Assembly: GCA_043228905.1 (NCBI GenBank)
Contig: JBHGNT010000005.1
Coordinates: forward strand, 8,990,001-9,054,000
From: Azolla caroliniana
Taxonomy: Eukaryota > Polypodiophyta
Length of the DNA stretch: 64,000 nucleotides
Reading direction: 5' to 3'
A program made the position numbers and the translations under genes. Shown here one piece after another: positions 53,510-64,000 of the stretch (position 1 is the stretch's first letter; each line of letters starts with the position of its first letter). The notes under the pieces were generated by a model. It did no database searches, was not told where the DNA came from, and saw nothing but the letters and a program-made list of their open reading frames with translations.

Positions 53510-55570
53510 CTATATACCCGAAGAGATTGTCGCAATTGCATAGATATTAAATATTGATATGAATGAGCCAAAATGTGTTTCATCAAGAGTCCTAGCAAAA
53601 TTATATGCTCGACTAGCTATCTCTACATTACCCCACTTGTGACATGCACCAAGAACGGTACTCCACAAAGGAAGGTCAGGTTGAAAAGGCATATTTTGAG
53701 ACACTATTATCGCATCATCTAATTGGCCGCATCGACCCAAAAGATCGACAATACACCCATAGTGCTTTAGGGATGGGAAGAAATTGTACATTCCTCTCAT
53801 GATCTCAAAGACAGTGTAAGCATACTCTACATGCCCTGAAAAGCTGCATATGGTGAGAATACAAAGAAAGGTTATGGCATCGGGTTGTATTGATTCTCTC
53901 ATCATTCTCTCCAACAAGTAAAATACTGTCTCACTATTACCCTGGTGGGTATATCCTGTCATTATTGCATTCCAGGTCACAAGATGTCTATGAGGCGACA
54001 CATCAAATATCCACTGAGCTTCACCTATCATACTACACTTGGTATACATATCAATCAATGAAGTTTCGAGAGATGTTTTTGAGTTTCTATTATGAATAGC
54101 AGTACATTTGTCTTCACAACCTTTCTTCAAAATCTCTGAATGTATCGCTTGTCCTCCTTCCAAAGAACCAACAATGCAACAAGCTTTCAAGGCACAAAAA
54201 AATGTTACTTCATTGGGTGGCACACTATCAGCCACCATAGATCCCAAACACTTTAATGTCTCTTCGCCAAGTTGGTGTTCTACATACCAAGACATAAACG
54301 TGTTCCATGAAACTACATCACGAGCAGGAAGATCAGTAAATATGTGAAGGGCTTCTTCGAGAAGGTCATGTTTGATATACATGTCTATAAGAGAGTTCCC
54401 TACAAACAAATCACTCTCAAAACCCCCTTTCACAATCTCTACATAGATCTCTTGACCTTTTCCTAAACCAGCTTTTACATTGCCACAAGCTTTCAAAACA
54501 ATGTTAAATGTTGTCGTATCTGGTGAGGCACCATTCATATGCATTTTCTCGAAGCATCGTAGACCTTCATTTTCTTCATTATTTTCAACATATCCACCCA
54601 TCAATGCATTCCATAAGGCAACATCACAGTCTGATACCTTACTAAAAACATACTGTGCTTCTGAAAGCAAGCAGAACTTTGTGTACAAATCTATCAATGC
54701 ACTACCAACAAAAGGATGTATTTCGAAGCTCTTTTTAGTGGCCTCGATATGGATTCCTTGGAATATGCTAATAGGCAGAACATTATCATGATTACAAGAT
54801 TTCAAAGTAGGGAATACTGATCCAAAATTGGAATGACAAGCTTTCAAAATAGCTACAAGTGTAAAAGCATTAGGAGAAACACCATCTTCAATCATGTTAT
54901 CAACACAACACAATGCTTTTGAAGCATCACCAAATTCTGCATAGCCAATAATTAACACTGTCCAAGTGACAACATCTCGAATGTGAAGTTTATCAAACAC
55001 GGTTTGTGCTTCAAAGAGAAGACCACATTTGGAATACATATGCACAAGAGAGCTAGCAAGGAAAGAATCTTCCTCAATGTTGTTACTCACGACTTCATGA
55101 TGTATAAATAACCCTCCCATCATGAATAGGCTTTGACGACAAGCTCTTAACAAAGCAAGCAATGTGCATTTGCTAGGAAGGACATCATCTTTCTTCATAT
55201 GTTCATACATTTTAAAGGTTTCATGTACATCAAAGAAATCCACATACCATGATTCAATGACAGAAGTCCACGCATATTCATTGCGGCGGGGAGTCTTATG
55301 AAAGATCTGTATGGCTTCAAGAAAGAATCCATTATCGAAAAAGATTGGAACAAGGTAATTGCAGAGATCAGAGTGGCCATCTAATCCTAGCTCACATATG
55401 GAGAGATGGACATATCGTAGGTGAGCTAAAAACCTCTGCGTATTCTTCTCTTTGCTCCTCTTCTGTCTGAGTTCCTGCAATATGTGAAGGAGATCATCCA
55501 CAGAAGGAAGAGTGGCGTCGCGGAGACACGCAGAAGGCACTATTTCTCTGCATCGGCTCGCGACAACCAT
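53510..55570 (-). CDS. Pentatricopeptide repeat (PPR) protein, PLS class
   Basis: A single intronless frame of 686 residues from ATG 55570. After about 90 N-terminal residues, tandem PPR units fill the protein, with the usual anchors repeated many times: SLVHMYSKCG, RDVVTWTVLI, SALIDLYTKF, CDVALWNALMGGYV, NSLIDMYIKHD, RDVVSWNTFMSWYVE, SLIDMYTKCS, HLVTWNAIMTGYTHQG. Units of different length (P, L, S) indicate the PLS class. These proteins bind organellar RNA and act in editing, splicing or stability. The C-terminus stops in an E-type region (WSTVLGACHKWGNVEIA...NIYAIATISSGI) and has no DYW domain, so it may be slightly truncated. Organelle target not clear from the sequence. Confidence 0.92.
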   Translation of the reverse strand: MVVASRCREIVPSACLRDATLPSVDDLLHILQELRQKRSKEKNTQRFLAHLRYVHLSICELGLDGHSDLCNYLVPIFFDNGFFLEAIQIFHKTPRRNEYAWTSVIESWYVDFFDVHETFKMYEHMKKDDVLPSKCTLLALLRACRQSLFMMGGLFIHHEVVSNNIEEDSFLASSLVHMYSKCGLLFEAQTVFDKLHIRDVVTWTVLIIGYAEFGDASKALCCVDNMIEDGVSPNAFTLVAILKACHSNFGSVFPTLKSCNHDNVLPISIFQGIHIEATKKSFEIHPFVGSALIDLYTKFCLLSEAQYVFSKVSDCDVALWNALMGGYVENNEENEGLRCFEKMHMNGASPDTTTFNIVLKACGNVKAGLGKGQEIYVEIVKGGFESDLFVGNSLIDMYIKHDLLEEALHIFTDLPARDVVSWNTFMSWYVEHQLGEETLKCLGSMVADSVPPNEVTFFCALKACCIVGSLEGGQAIHSEILKKGCEDKCTAIHNRNSKTSLETSLIDMYTKCSMIGEAQWIFDVSPHRHLVTWNAIMTGYTHQGNSETVFYLLERMMRESIQPDAITFLCILTICSFSGHVEYAYTVFEIMRGMYNFFPSLKHYGCIVDLLGRCGQLDDAIIVSQNMPFQPDLPLWSTVLGACHKWGNVEIASRAYNFARTLDETHFGSFISIFNIYAIATISSGI

Positions 55571-55777
55571 GATTCCTCCGGATCAGGGGAGGCTTATTTT
55601 ATGAAGCTACACAAAGGAAGGTCTCTATTTCTCTGTAATTTACATATATGCCCAAGTTTTGGTTTATACCAAGATAAGAGAAGTCCAACTTAACAACGAA
55701 CCGAACCGAACCGAACCGTTTAAACCTGTTGAGAATCGGATGGATTCTGTGCAGCGGAGGAACTGTGTGTGTGTACA
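55571..55777. other. PPR upstream flank with CCGAA repeats
   Basis: AACCGAACCGAACCGAACCG at about 55698-55717 ends in TTTAAACCTG. TGTTGAGAATC at 55727 resembles an LTR border in the - orientation, followed by a GT/GA microsatellite, but no partner border is visible. Confidence 0.5.
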
Positions 55778-56053
55778 GAGAGAGAAAGAAAGAAAAATAT
55801 ATTAACATCTTCTAAGGCCAAAATTGGCCCATGAGACAAATGGTTTACAACAAAAAATGGGATATTTACCCATTCATCGAAAGTAAAAAATAAGAATAAA
55901 TAAAAATAGAGTTTTAAGCTAAATAGTTCTAGTAAAATAAAATAACAAACATGTTCTACAATGAAAAATGATGTTATACTAGGTCTAATTTCATTTCCAT
56001 CCAAGTCTCTCGAAGAGAAACGAGAGGTCAAAGGGTTTCGATGTGGATGTGGC

Positions 56054-59000
56054 CTATGGCCCCAATGTAAAAGGTACCCCAACCATAGCTTCTAGTCGAC
56101 GTAGCTCACGTTCCCTTATCTTCTTAATCCTTTCTACTCCATGTCGACTTGTTTTGAAGCCTAACATCCGAGGGCGTTTGGTTGTTCTTTGCGTTTCGGC
56201 TTCCTCAAGAGAGAGGCCGAGCGGCGTAAGTGTATCCACATTCATCGTCTCCCCTTGTTCTTGAAAAATTACACTAGTTACAAGTTGATGAATAGTAAAA
56301 GGGTTATGGTTAACACTTTGTAATTTATTTTCCCTATGTTGTTTTAGCTCTAAGATATACCTACTTAATCTCTTTACATTCGGGGTATTTAATAGTTTGG
56401 AGAGGGTGGGAGAGGGTCCTAATATGTCTTGGTATTCTACTCGTATCTCAGCATAAGTTGGGCACTTGCATGTGAAGTGATACTCATCCTCTATCTCTAT
56501 GAGGCACAACCTACATAGCCTTTCCTCCCTAGGGACTCTATTAGCCTGACCATTCTCAATCTCAAGTTGGTGAGATGATATCCTAAGTTGTCTAATGGCA
56601 ACCCTTAGTGCATTTGATAAGAATGTATCTAGATATCTTGGTCGTGTAATAAAACTTAACTGAGAGAAGTGCAAGAAGTGTTCCTTATAGTACAACATTT
56701 TAGATGGGAGTGGCTCTCGTGGGGTGATCCATTTTTATTGAGTGTAAATCTGCGATATTTCTTGGCGTATCACTTTATTACGGTCTTCATGAGATATTAA
56801 AGTTTGGTCAGTCCCATGGTTGTACTTAAGGGGGGGTAGGTTATTAATGTCTATGCTGTTTGCAAGTAACCGACTCACCACAGTGCTATACCAAGAGCCA
56901 GTGTCTCCAGACGCATGTAGGGATCGAGATGCCTCAAAGGCTCGACAGGATATCCTATCTTGTGGTTGGCTATGTATCCAATAAATAAAAACTACCACTT
57001 GAAATAATGCTTCTACTAACATCGGGGGCAGACTGAACTCTGCTCTAATAATGTCATGTGCTATTGTCAATTTGCTTCGAAGTTGACGTGATAACATCGT
57101 CACCAAAGGTCACTCTAATTGCATCCACATGAAAGATGGTAGACCTAGAGCCCATACTATTGATGCATACATGAGGGAAGGGGTCACTAATGAGTTGAAG
57201 AGCCATCCCTTAGTCCGTGGCTCTTGAAAGTATGCTTGGTGGCATTGTCTCTCTAAGAGTGAGAGGGATGCATACCCTCTCGTTAGCCTATCTTTGGCTG
57301 CCTGGGTCATTGAGAATTTACCTGAGCGAGCACTAAAAGTGACGCCCAAGTATACATATGATCCAACTACCTCAACTAGTTTATGAGAGAAGATTAGGTG
57401 ACATTTACTCCTAACTCAGGATGATGTATGAAAGATAAGGACTTTAGTTTTCGCTAGATTCACTACGAGTCCTCGTTGTGTACAAAAGTCATCTAGGGCA
57501 TTAAGATGCTTTTGTAGGTCGTGTTCTGACTCCGAGAGCAAGACAATGTTGTCTGCGTAGAGTAAGAGACTAACTTGTGTATCCCCAATAGCTACTCCCT
57601 AGCCTCCCTTATGAGCAATAAAATCAATGATCTCATCAATGTAGATCCCAAAAAGAGTCGGTGATAGGGGGCACCCCTGTTTTACACCAATGGTGCTAGT
57701 GAAACAATCAAATAGGCCACCTGGGCATCTTACACACCTAGAGACTTGCTCATATAGGGCATAAATGGCCCAGATCATGTCATTTGGTATCTCCAAGCTC
57801 TTAAATCTATCAAAAAACTTCTCCCTAGGAACTGTGTCAAAGGCTTTGCGGAAGTCCAAAAAGCAACAATATAGTTTCTTCTTACGAGCCTTCGTCTGGT
57901 CAATTAAGCACTGAAGTGTGAAGATATGGTCAATAGTGGAGAAGGCTCATCTAAAGCCAACCTGCTCAGGTGCTTGAAGACTTATTGTTTCCATATAATC
58001 GCTAAGCTCCGCTTCCATTACCGCACCATATAGTTTAGCGAGCGTATGGCCTATCATAATGGTCCTATATGTATTTGGGTCCATTGGGTCCCCTCCTTTA
58101 TGTATAGGGGCCATTGTGTTCATGGTCCATTGTGGTGGAAAACCCTCGGCAAGGGCGCGGTTGAATATTAGAGCGAGAAAGGGGGCTAGGCACTCTTGAG
58201 CATTTATGATGTGCTCAGCTCGCAATCCTGTGTGGTCCATGGATTTCCTATGTTGTAAATTTTTTATGACCTTTGTGACCCTAGAGGTCGTGAAAAGTGT
58301 CCCCATGTTAGGTCGGGATGTGGAAGGCATTGGGATGGGTAGTTGGTTCGGGACATGGTAGAGTCTCTCGATATATGTGTGCCAAATATTGGGATCCTTG
58401 ATGGGTGTTTGTGGTCGCGGTTCCCGTAGTCTCTTCCATGCAATGGCACAATCCCTACTCATGAGCATATGATAGAGTTCCCAATATTGGGATGCGTCCC
58501 AAGCTCATCTTTTACGACGTGTCATCTTGTGCATCTCTTTTCGAGCCTGTATTGAGGAAATAGTACCACTAAGTCGCAACACTTTAAGTTGTCTATACAA
58601 GTCTTTAGAATCCTCGTCATACCACTTGTTCTATGGCATAGACCCTATTCTACTATGATTGGAGTGTTTTGTGTATGGGAAGCTACTAATTGCTGCTGAG
58701 TGAAGGGTGTGCGAGTTCTGTAGTGAGGTTCTCTAAAGGCAAGGAAGAATCAAAAGAGGAGAGATGGGCTTGAACATGTTGAGAATAGATGTCAACGAGC
58801 TCATGCGTGAAATGTATTATGGTGTGATGGTTTGGTTGACTAGAGTTGGTGGCGTGGGAGGTGTCACATTTTAGCTCAAAGTATAGGAAGCTATGGTCTG
58901 CACCAATGGGGCATGGGGCCACCCAGAAGGAGTTAACCATGTGGGTAGCTTTAGGACGTCCAATTAGGTAATCAACTGTGCTTTCCCCTCCTCCATGTGG

Positions 59001-59735
59001 GAAACATGTGAGCGCTTCCGAGCCCGGCCACTTAGCTAAGCCATTATATATGATCATCTGGTGTCGGCTTCCAAGTTCAAGCAGATGATGGCCAAAGCTT
59101 GTGGCGTCCGTACCTTGATCCTTTGATGTACGTGTTATGTCTAAGTCTAAAGGATCGACATTCACCATTTCAAGGGTTTCTATCCATCTAAAATATTGTG
59201 CATTGTCGGGATTGGGTTCTCGCATTGAAATCTCCGACAAGGAAGACTTCCCCTTGAGAGAAGAATATCGGATTATGTCATCCGATAAAGGTTCGTATGG
59301 AGAAGGCCCATGCGGCGTTCCTTCATCAATTATACTCGCCTCTCCAACCATATTATATTGGGATCCTTTCGGGGGGAAGTAACACACGACGATAAATATC
59401 GCCTAATCCTTGTTAGTGAGGACTTTCACCCACATAAAATGGCCTTCTAGGTCTTTCTTTAGTATTTCTATCCTATTTTGTATCTCTCTCCGAAATAGTA
59501 TTGCAACCCCTCCAGACCCTCTAGTAGTATGTCGATGTGAGGTTTGTCTAAAGACAGATTCCCAACGAAAACCATCAACTCGTGGCAGTCCTCGATTCGG
59601 GCTCTGATGTGTTTCTACTAAAAAAAGTATGTTAGATACCTTCAAAATCTCCTCTAGACGGCCAGGGTGTGTCCAAAGTGCACCGTTACAGTTCCATAAA
59701 GTCATCCTAAGTTTATTGTCTATGACATGGACCAC
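56054..59735 (-). pseudogene. LINE ORF2: endonuclease and reverse transcriptase
   Basis: From high to low coordinate: the apurinic endonuclease (TLWNCNG, VETHQ with the catalytic Glu, GSGGVAILFR, STVDYLIG, GADHSFL; 58.7-59.7 kb), the RT (NRALAEGFPPQW, MDFRKAFDTVPREK, GVKQGCPLSPTLFGIY; 57.6-58.5 kb), and a C-terminal CCHC (CRLCLIEIEDEYHFTCKCP; about 56.5 kb). The RT catalytic box reads YADN instead of YADD (Asn codon 57548-57550), which would abolish activity. Stops include TAG at 57599. ORF2 would copy RNA by target-primed reverse transcription. Confidence 0.87.
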
Positions 59736-59741
59736 ACGCCG

Positions 59742-60531
59742 TCAATTGGCGGCGTGATCATTTATTATCACACGTCCGTCTCGGTAAATAGCACGATGCC
59801 CCTCTTTACGACCTTGTATGACTTGTGGCATACAAGTTTTACGATGCTCAATTTGCATCTTGGTCAGGTCTTCATCGAGGTAGATAGGGTCCCCGCCCAA
59901 TCCTCGAAGAATTGGTCTCTTTTTAAAAAATGCGATTCTAGATTCTGAGTCCTTAAACTGAAGGGCCAACGCTCTTTTCCTAGTGGTGTCATGTCCTACC
60001 CTCCAAGTTTTAGTGATTGATAGGGCTTCGTACCCCAACATTTTCCCTAATGTTTGTGCATCTTCGTCAGGAGATGCCCCTTCCTTGAGCCTAGTAACTT
60101 GTACATTTAGGCGTCGATCTTGACGCATTTTTTCCTCCTCAAGGGTAGTGTTTACAATATTTTCATTCTTTAGTTCCTTTTTAATATTACGTTTTACTAC
60201 ATCAACCCACCTAGTTTTTGCTAATTCCATATCGCTTTTAACCTCTTCCTTAACCTTTTTGATCTCGTCCTTAATATCCTCTAGGGAAGATATTTCACCA
60301 TCTTCCCTAGATGTCTCAAGGTCCTTAACTTGTTTCTGAAGGTTCGTGTTGTCTACTTTAAGATTCGTTATTTCACCAATAAGCACTTCTTTTTCTTCCT
60401 TATCTTTTTGTTTTTCAGCTTCAATCTCTTTCTCCCATTTTTCTATTTTAACTAAACGGTTAAGGACATCTAAAAATTCTTTCTTACTTATAATTTCTTC
60501 GTTTGTTTCCTTATGGTTTCGTTTAGAAGTC
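59742..60531 (-). CDS. LINE ORF1: coiled-coil RNA-binding protein
   Basis: About 263 intact residues from ATG 60531 (another ATG 14 bases upstream is possible). The N-terminal half is a Lys/Glu-rich coiled coil (RLVKIEKWEKEIEAEKQKD, LKVDNTNLQKQVKDLE). The C-terminal half has RLNVQVTRLKEG, TLGKMLGYEALSITKTWRVG, ALALQFKDSESRIAFFKKR and IYLDEDLTKMQIEHRK, ending with HRAIYRDGRVIIND. This layout resembles animal LINE ORF1 proteins more than the zinc-knuckle ORF1 usual in plant L1. It ends just before ORF2. No lesions are seen in it. Confidence 0.8.
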
Positions 60532-60640
60532 ATGTTGTAAATCAAAAGATAAAAGAAAGAAAAGACAGAGGACAGAAAAAACTTAGCCGAGCATCGATGC
60601 CTTGCGCGCTAGGTTTGAGTGTAGAAGGACATGTATGCTG

Positions 60641-60813
60641 TCTCATATTCAATCGATTACATCGTTAGAAGCATAGGTGATAACGGACAACGACGACAAC
60701 GGCAATGACGACGACCAAGAACTGACAACAACGGTGACAACGACGGTGGCAGACGAAAAACAACGACGGTGACGACGGCAGCAGATGGCGACAACAATGG
60801 TAGAAAGAGCCGT

Positions 60814-60881
<68 letters not shown>
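60641..60881. repeat. ACGACAA-rich stretch and GA microsatellite
   Basis: CGACAACGG/CGACGGTGA-type imperfect repeats at about 60.68-60.80 kb, then about 60 bp of uninterrupted GA at about 60820-60881. Border zone between the LINE 5' end and copia H. Confidence 0.85.
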
Positions 60882-60885
<4 letters not shown>

Positions 60886-61161
60886 CAAAAAAAATAGAAA
60901 AACTGTATTACAAGGAAACAAGAAATGACCAACATTACAAAGAGAAGGAGAAGGTGCTTATGTAGTCACCTTCTCTCTAAGTTCTCTCACTAGTACTGCC
61001 TCTTGGGAAAGGGGTTGTATCTTAACTACTTAAAGAATATGTGTCATTGAACATTAACTTCTATGACACACTAGTTACTATCCAAGGAGGTGGGATGTTC
61101 ACACACTTGAGTATCCTAGAGTGTGTTCCCACATACGGGAAGTTGAGTTTGGTTCTCAACA
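60798..61161 (-). repeat. Probable 3' LTR of copia H
   Basis: On the - strand TGTTGAGAACCAAACTC starts at 61161, after a GAAGGGGCG purine tract; the end near 60798 (TACCA) is tentative. A second, typical copia PPT (GAGGGGGAG, about 61287-61295) lies 129 bp upstream, so the boundary is uncertain. The GA run lies inside the LTR. Confidence 0.55.
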
Positions 61162-61333
61162 CGCCCCTTCAACACAACTTCCGGTCGTTGGATGGTTGGT
61201 TCGGATTGGTCTAGTCTTCGAGTCGGCTTTGAGTCTACTCCGGCTTTGGCTTCGAATGGTTGGTTCACTCCTGCTCTGTACTCCCCCTCAAGCTCGACTA
61301 GTTGACGGTCGAAAGACCTAGGTTTGTTGTGAA

Positions 61334-63870
61334 CTACCGCAACTTGTCGACTCCCAGGGCCTTGGTGAAGATGTCGGTTGTCTGTAGGTTTGTGTTGATG
61401 TGTTGCAGATCAACATCTTCGGCCAGAACACGCTCTCGGATGAAGTGATAGTGCACTTCGATGTGCTTAGTCCAAGCATGGAATACTGGTTTCTGAGTGA
61501 GGTGAATACTGCTCATGTTGTCGCAGTAGAGGAGAATCGGATCCTTGATGGGAACACCCTGATCCTTTAATAGTCTCTTGAGCCAAATTGCTTCACATGT
61601 GGCGATGGCCGTGCCCCTGTATTCGGCTCGGTGCTCGACAGTGTGACTGTCGGCCACTTTTTGCTGCTCCAGGAGATGGCTCCACTGTAGAGGGAGAAGA
61701 CGAATACTTAGGTTGGTCGTCTGTCGGCTTTGTAGCCAGCCCAGTCACCATTTGTGTACCCTTCGAGTCGTATCGGTGTGGCTGATTTGTAGAGGAGGCC
61801 AAAATCCATGGTTCCATTCATATACCTTAGCACTCGCTTAGCATAGTCGAGATGGATGTCTCGCGGAGTTTGCATGAACTGGCTAAGGAGGCTAACCGGG
61901 TAACTCAGGTCGGGTCGGGTAATTGTGAGATAGATGAGGCTTCTGACTAGCTGATGATAGAGGGTCAACTCACACTCTCTTGTGCTTGATTCGGCATCTA
62001 GCTTTGGATTTCGATTGAGAGGGGTAGTGACGGGCTTATACTGTGTCATCCCAAACTTGTAGAGAAGATTGAGGATATTGTGCCTTTGAGAAAGCATGAT
62101 ATTGTTAGGAGTCTGAATTACTTCTATTCCTAAAAAGTAATGAAGCTCCTCCATGTCTTTCATTTCGAATCGGCGGGAGAGGAGCTTCTTGATGTGCTCA
62201 ATATCTGCTAAATGCTATCCTCCTATGACCAAGTCATTCACATAAATGATGATAAATACCTGTCCTCTAGAGTCACTCCGAATGAACAGAGAGTTGTCAG
62301 ACTTGGACATTCGAAAGTTGATTTGGTGAAGATATTGCGTTATCTTCGAATGTCATGCTCTCAGTGCCTGCTTGAGATCGTAGAGAGGCTTTTTGAGTCG
62401 GCAGACATCAGTTGGATGCGTAGTTGACCCGAATCTGGCCGGTTATATCATGTACACCTCCTCTTCTAACTCGCCTTGGAGGAAGGCGTTCTTCATGTCC
62501 ATTTGGTGGAGGTGCCACCCTTTTGTTGCTACAAGCGCTTTCACGGTTCGAATTGTAGTCATATTTGTCACCGGGGAAAAGGTCTCTTCATAATCGACAC
62601 CGTACGTCTGTGCATAGCCCTTTGCCACAAGCCGGGCCTTGTACCGATTGACAGTGCCGTCGGCGTTGTGCTTCACTTTGAAGATCCACTGACATCGAAT
62701 TGCCTTTTGGTGGTGTGAAGAAGGGATGAGATCCCATGTCTCGTTCTTGGAGAGTGATTGCATCTCCTCATTCATCACTTCGACCCATCTAGGGTCCTTC
62801 GCGGCTTCGGAAAAGGTTCTCGGTTCTCGGGCTGTCACCACCTTCATCATGAATGCATAATGATATACCATGTAGTCGTTGTAACCGAATCGGCAGACTA
62901 CGTTCTTCTCTAGGGTGGAGTGACGTGGCGCTCCTGGTGTCCTCATGAAGGGCACATTAGTCCACTATACTCATTGTCGTGTGAGTGAGTTGATTCATTT
63001 CCATCTGGGTCTTCGTACTCATGTATTTTGGCTTACCTTTGATATTCTTCATTGGACTTGGCCGTGACGTGCTTTGGTCGCTTGGAGGCTCTTGTGGTCC
63101 ACTCAACCTGGTTGAGATTGGACTTTCCTCTGATGTGGGCTTCAATCGATCATCCTCCCCCGCATTTGTGTTGAACTCGGTTTCGACTATGTTGGATGGG
63201 GCTGATTTGATTGTATACCAGGATGCCAACTCGTCGAATACGACATCCCTACTTACTCGTACCTTCTTGGTGGAAGGGTTAAAACACTTATACCCTTTTT
63301 GCTTGAGTGAGTACCCTACGAGTATACATTTCCCCGACTTGGGATCAAGCTTCTATCGCTTCTCGTCGGGAATATGTACATATGCTATTGAACCGAATAT
63401 CCTGATGTGGGATAGATCTGGTTTCTTCCCATAGAACTTTTCGTGGGGGGTAATATCGTGCACTCCTGATGTTGTGCAACGGTTCATTAGATAGATGGTC
63501 ATGTTCGCCTCTTTAGCCCGATATGATTTTGGCAGATATTTTTCTTTCATTATTGCCCTTGCCACCTCGAGTATGTGCTGATTCTTGCGTTCGGCTACTT
63601 CGTTCTGCTGAGGTGTGTGTTGGCAAGTAAACTCCCGCCAGATTCCTTCTTGTCGAAGGTATGCAGTAAAGGCATCAGAGAAGTACTCTTTGTCGTCGTC
63701 CGATCGAAGGCATCGTACATGATGATTGGTTGCCTTTTCGACTTCGTTCTTGAATTTCTAGAAGTGTGAGAACACTTCACTCTTTTGGCGCATGGGATAA
63801 ATCCAGGTATGTTTGGAGAAGTCATCGATGAATGTTACTGTAAAGAAAGGAGGGTGATTGTATGCAGTGG
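61334..63870 (-). pseudogene. Copia H integrase, RT and RNase H
   Basis: On the - strand from 63870 down: the integrase core (FIDDFSKHTWIYPM, RSDDDKEYFSDAF, TPQQNEVAERKN, RIFGSIAYVHIPDEKR), a linker, RT ([45 protein letters not shown]; then KDMEELHYFLGIEV, IYLTITRPDLSY, YTNGDWAGYKADRRPT) and RNase H (AEYRGTAIATCEAIWLKRLL, CDNMSSIHLTQKPVFHA, HIEVHYHFIRE). Numerous stops and frame changes. Gag, protease and the 5' LTR would lie beyond 63870, where another LTR-like sequence intervenes. Confidence 0.87.
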
Positions 63871-64000
63871 TAGGACTATGTGTGTGTGTGTGTGTGTGAA
63901 CGCTTATGAGAAACGGAGAGAGAGAGAGAGTCTTAAGATGAGAAAACTATGTATTACATCCAACAATAACAAAGTTACAAAAGGTTGGTTTAAATACCAA
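63871..64000 (-). other. LTR-like sequence cutting copia H at the window end
   Basis: GT run (about 63880-63898), GA run and ACTATGTATTACATCC-like sequence resemble the transcribed part of a - strand copia LTR such as that of G. Only part is in the window, so no family is assigned. Confidence 0.45.

Larger units (their letters stand above)
55785..60640 (-). mobile_element. Non-LTR retrotransposon (LINE), decayed
   Basis: A - strand LINE with ORF1 (coiled coil plus nucleic-acid-binding region) and ORF2 (AP endonuclease, reverse transcriptase, C-terminal CCHC). Its 3' end probably lies near 55785-55800, where a TTTC-type simple tail occurs; the 5' end is uncertain (about 60.6 kb). ORF2 is broken by several stops and frame changes. 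Confidence 0.82.

Overview
This 64 kb window is nuclear DNA from a land plant. It has introns with GT..AG borders, plant-type LTR retrotransposons primed by initiator-Met tRNA, a PLS-class PPR gene, a ribosome-biogenesis gene and a Tubby-like gene. The PPR wording and the LINE type make me think of a fern, but that is a weak inference. No bacterial, plastid or CRISPR features were seen.

Layout. 1-36.7 kb is a retrotransposon graveyard. A Ty3/gypsy element with an extra 3' ORF ('B', + strand) lies at 586-1346, 23896-25105 and 25887-28361. A chromovirus-like gypsy element ('C', - strand, 1347-23895, target duplication GGTAT) sits inside it. C's gag is split by a Ty1/copia element ('D', + strand, 5173-21191, duplication CTAGC). 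D's gag is in turn split by a second gypsy copy related to B ('A', + strand, 6332-16765). B is joined tail-to-head through a short palindrome to the inverted front half of a related gypsy ('B-prime', - strand, 28362-32611). B-prime had inserted into a - strand copia ('G', 32612-36677). Two solo LTRs of one family ('E') lie inside B and B-prime.

36.7-38.9 kb is a decayed Mutator-like (MULE/FAR1-type) transposase gene with a SWIM finger. 39.5-46.5 kb is the genic island: an RLP24 homologue (+, four coding exons) faces a Tubby-like gene (-, nine coding exons), converging with about 1.6 kb between stop codons. 47.6-53.4 kb has no gene I can support, but it carries a solo LTR related to C with a terminal-inverted-repeat transposon inside it. 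53.5-55.6 kb is an intronless PPR gene (-). 55.8-60.6 kb is a decayed LINE (-) with a coiled-coil ORF1 and an endonuclease/reverse-transcriptase ORF2. 60.8-63.9 kb is another decayed copia ('H', -), cut by LTR-like sequence at the window end.

The host genes are unrelated housekeeping or regulatory functions: 60S assembly, a Tubby-domain factor and organellar RNA processing. The most unusual material is the long coiled-coil ORF3 kept in divergent gypsy copies A and B, an animal-style ORF1 in the LINE, and a five-copy hairpin repeat in the 1.7 kb leader of element C.
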